This document shows positions 62,687 through 64,000 of a DNA stretch of 64,000 bases, in pieces (position 1 is the stretch's first letter; each line of letters starts with the position of its first letter). The DNA comes from Flavobacteriaceae bacterium NBU2977 (GTDB lineage: Bacteria; Bacteroidota; Bacteroidia; Flavobacteriales; Flavobacteriaceae). Location of the stretch: assembly GCA_019931105.1 (NCBI GenBank), contig JAIOUW010000002.1, positions 434,001 to 498,000 on the forward strand. The letters are read 5' to 3'. A program made the position numbers and the translations under genes. The notes below the pieces were generated by a model. It searched no databases and had not been told where the DNA came from. It saw only the letters and a program-made list of their open reading frames with translations.

Positions 62687-63157
62687 CTAGTTTAGCTTTT
62701 TTGCCACACTATCGTAATATTCCTGGGTCAAGACTTCAGTCCAAGTCGTAGGATTTCCTCCTCCATACAAAGCCAAGTAGGTCACATCGTTTTCTTTGGA
62801 AGACGAATGCCAATGTTCAATGTCTTTTTCGCATCGTATCACATCACCCTCTTTAAGTAATATAGGTTCTTTGCCCCTTTCTTGATAGTAACATTCACCG
62901 TCAACGATAATCAGCACTTGAACCGATTCATGCTTGTGCCAATCTAAGGTAGAATTTGCCTTGAACGTTGCTTTGGTAATATTGTAATTCAAATCATCAT
63001 CTGATTGTAAAATGTGATTCAACCATGCCTCGCCAATGTAATGCGTGTTTGGCGCCTTAAAGCCTTCTACCAAGTATGAAGAGACCGCGTAACCGGAATC
63101 TTGGGCAGAAATGCCGACAGATACCGTGAACAATAGAAAACAAATCATTTTTTTCAT
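62687..63157 (-). CDS. Exported cupin-domain protein
   Basis: Small protein of 156 aa with a signal peptide (ends near ISAQDSG) and one cupin domain. Motif 1 is LDWHKHESVQVLIIVDGE, with two His and a later Glu as metal ligands; motif 2 follows in GDVIRCEKDIEHWH. Cupins of this kind bind a metal and act as dioxygenases, isomerases or sensors. Export is unusual for regulatory cupins, so a periplasmic enzyme or binding protein is more likely. Divergent from the AraC-type gene. Confidence 0.82.
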   Translation of the reverse strand: MKKMICFLLFTVSVGISAQDSGYAVSSYLVEGFKAPNTHYIGEAWLNHILQSDDDLNYNITKATFKANSTLDWHKHESVQVLIIVDGECYYQERGKEPILLKEGDVIRCEKDIEHWHSSSKENDVTYLALYGGGNPTTWTEVLTQEYYDSVAKKLN

Positions 63158-63190
63158 GAAAATGTATTTTTGTCAGGATTAACGTAATGC

Positions 63191-63198
63191 CAAAAATA
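63191..63198 (-). promoter_or_regulatory. -7 element for the cupin gene
   Basis: Reads TATTTTTG on the minus strand, 33 nt before the cupin ATG. No clear -33 element. Confidence 0.4.
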
Positions 63199-63214
63199 TT
63201 CAACCATACATTAG

Positions 63215-63257
63215 TAAGTAATACCCAGATTACGGATGTTCATACCATTATTACTTA
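63215..63257. promoter_or_regulatory. Inverted repeat between the cupin and AraC-type genes
   Basis: TAAGTAAT (63215-63222) and ATTACTTA (63250-63257) are perfect 8-bp inverted copies 27 nt apart, flanked by both promoters. A likely site for a dimeric regulator such as the adjacent AraC-type protein. Confidence 0.4.
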
Positions 63258-63271
63258 TTTGAGGATTATAG

Positions 63272-63304
63272 TTTGAAGTTTTGGGAATCAGTGCCCTATC
63301 TTTA
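63272..63304 (+). promoter_or_regulatory. Promoter of the AraC-type gene
   Basis: TTTG (63272-63275), 21 nt, then TATCTTTA (63297-63304), one mismatch from TAnnTTTG; about 20 nt before the ATG at 63324. Confidence 0.5.
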
Positions 63305-63323
63305 GATAAAGTTACTATAATAA

Positions 63324-64000
63324 ATGGAAATGGTATACCACATAAAAACCGTAGCCGATTACTTTAGATGGCGAAGTTCCAAACCTTCCCATCCCTTGGT
63401 GGGTATTTTGGATTACGAAAGCACTGAGGCGCTTCCAGATTATTCATACGATGGATTGCATTTTGATTGTTATGCCGTTTTACTGAAGGATGCCAAGAAC
63501 TGCAAATTGAAATATGGTGGCGGGGAATATGACTTTGATGAGGGTTCCATGGTCTTTATGGGGCCGGGACAGCAGGTGGAAATTAGTTATGATCCTGATT
63601 ATGTACCCAAAGGATATGCCTTGATTTTCCATCCTGATCTGCTATTGGGAAGTACGTTGGGACGCAAAATGAATACCTATAACTTCTTTTCCTATTCCGT
63701 AAAGGAAGCTCTACATCTATCGCCACGGGAACGCGAATTGATATTGAGCGTATTGGACAAGATTCAATACGAATTGGAGCAAAACCTAGACAAGCACAGT
63801 AAAAACCTAATTGTCAGCAACATAGAGTTGCTATTGGATTACTGTTTGCGTTTTTACGATCGGCAGTTCTTGACAAGGGAAATTGCGCACCAAGGCTCGT
63901 TGGAACGTTTTGAAACCTTGTTGTCCGACTATTTTACCTCGGGCAAGCCCCAAGAATATGGGCTGCCATGCGTTGGATACTTTGCTGATAAGCTCAACCT
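63324..64000 (+). CDS. Probable AraC-family transcriptional regulator (3' end outside window)
   Basis: The frame is open from the ATG at 63324 (second ATG at 63330) to the window end, giving 225 residues. The N-terminal part has a cupin-like sensing domain (LHFDCYAVLLKDA, MVFMGPGQQVEISY, GYALIFHPDLLLGS). A helical segment follows (LILSVLDKIQYELEQN, NLIVSNIELLLDYCLRFY), then LERFETLLSDYF and GLPCVGYFADKLNL, which is the usual entry into the first AraC helix-turn-helix. The DNA-binding part itself is cut off, so the family call rests on the layout. Divergent from the cupin and hydroxylase genes, which it may control. Confidence 0.82.
   Translation, partial: MEMVYHIKTVADYFRWRSSKPSHPLVGILDYESTEALPDYSYDGLHFDCYAVLLKDAKNCKLKYGGGEYDFDEGSMVFMGPGQQVEISYDPDYVPKGYALIFHPDLLLGSTLGRKMNTYNFFSYSVKEALHLSPRERELILSVLDKIQYELEQNLDKHSKNLIVSNIELLLDYCLRFYDRQFLTREIAHQGSLERFETLLSDYFTSGKPQEYGLPCVGYFADKLN

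Overview
The window is chromosomal DNA from a member of the Bacteroidota, most likely a marine Flavobacteriaceae. The evidence is a SusC/SusD pair, a second TonB-dependent receptor with DUF4249 lipoproteins, a PorP/SprF-family protein, a GldL-related protein, a RibB whose cyclohydrolase half is degenerate, and promoter elements close to the Bacteroidota -33 TTTG / -7 TAnnTTTG type. I support 49 protein genes and one tRNA-Ser. The first gene is cut at its 5' end and the last at its 3' end by the window edges. I see no CRISPR array, insertion sequence, phage gene or rRNA.

Layout. 1-5.2 kb: SusC, SusD and a PKD lipoprotein, closed by a terminator. 5.4-10.4 kb: an ALDH3-type aldehyde dehydrogenase converging on a four-gene operon made of an NRAMP-fold transporter and the 5-oxoprolinase genes pxpA, pxpB and pxpC. 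10.6-16.3 kb: a small putative nuclease with a GldL-related membrane protein, two enzymes with twin-arginine signals (a HisC-like aminotransferase and a Gfo/Idh/MocA oxidoreductase), an AraD1/GguC-type sugar-acid dehydratase and a secreted two-domain protein. 16.6-21 kb: a PD40 protein, a PorP/SprF protein carrying a C-terminal SPOR domain, and an orphan response regulator. 21-25.7 kb: an M20 peptidase, a TIR/coiled-coil/membrane/DUF1566 protein and the ComM ATPase. 25.7-33 kb: an operon of a TonB-dependent receptor, two tandem DUF4249 lipoproteins and a large secreted protein, divergent from an HExxH lipoprotein. 34.4-43.3 kb: housekeeping genes (DsbD-like, TilS, alpha/beta hydrolase, PabB, flavin reductase, acyltransferase-like membrane protein, dihydrolipoyl dehydrogenase). 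43.4-46.8 kb: an Lrp regulator divergent from a methionine gamma-lyase type enzyme and an NhaC antiporter. 46.9-56.3 kb: Tpx, DgkA, FtsK, LolA, LptF/G, RibB, then KdnA-like, nitroreductase and TauE genes on the other strand. 56.4-64 kb: tRNA-Ser, a molybdenum hydroxylase operon with one iron-sulfur subunit and two tandem large subunits, a putative beta-barrel protein, a cupin, and a divergent regulator, probably AraC-type.

How the genes fit together. The clearest functional unit is 6838-10348, where the transporter abuts or overlaps the 5-oxoprolinase genes and has lost the metal-binding residues of true NRAMP transporters; import of 5-oxoproline is the simplest reading. The pair at 16588-19700 looks like a PorP/OmpA-type surface module in which the peptidoglycan-binding part sits on the barrel protein (SPOR) instead of on the PD40 partner. 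The molybdenum hydroxylase operon, barrel, cupin and AraC-type gene may form one locus, but no substrate can be named. Functions come from remembered family motifs; no database search was run.
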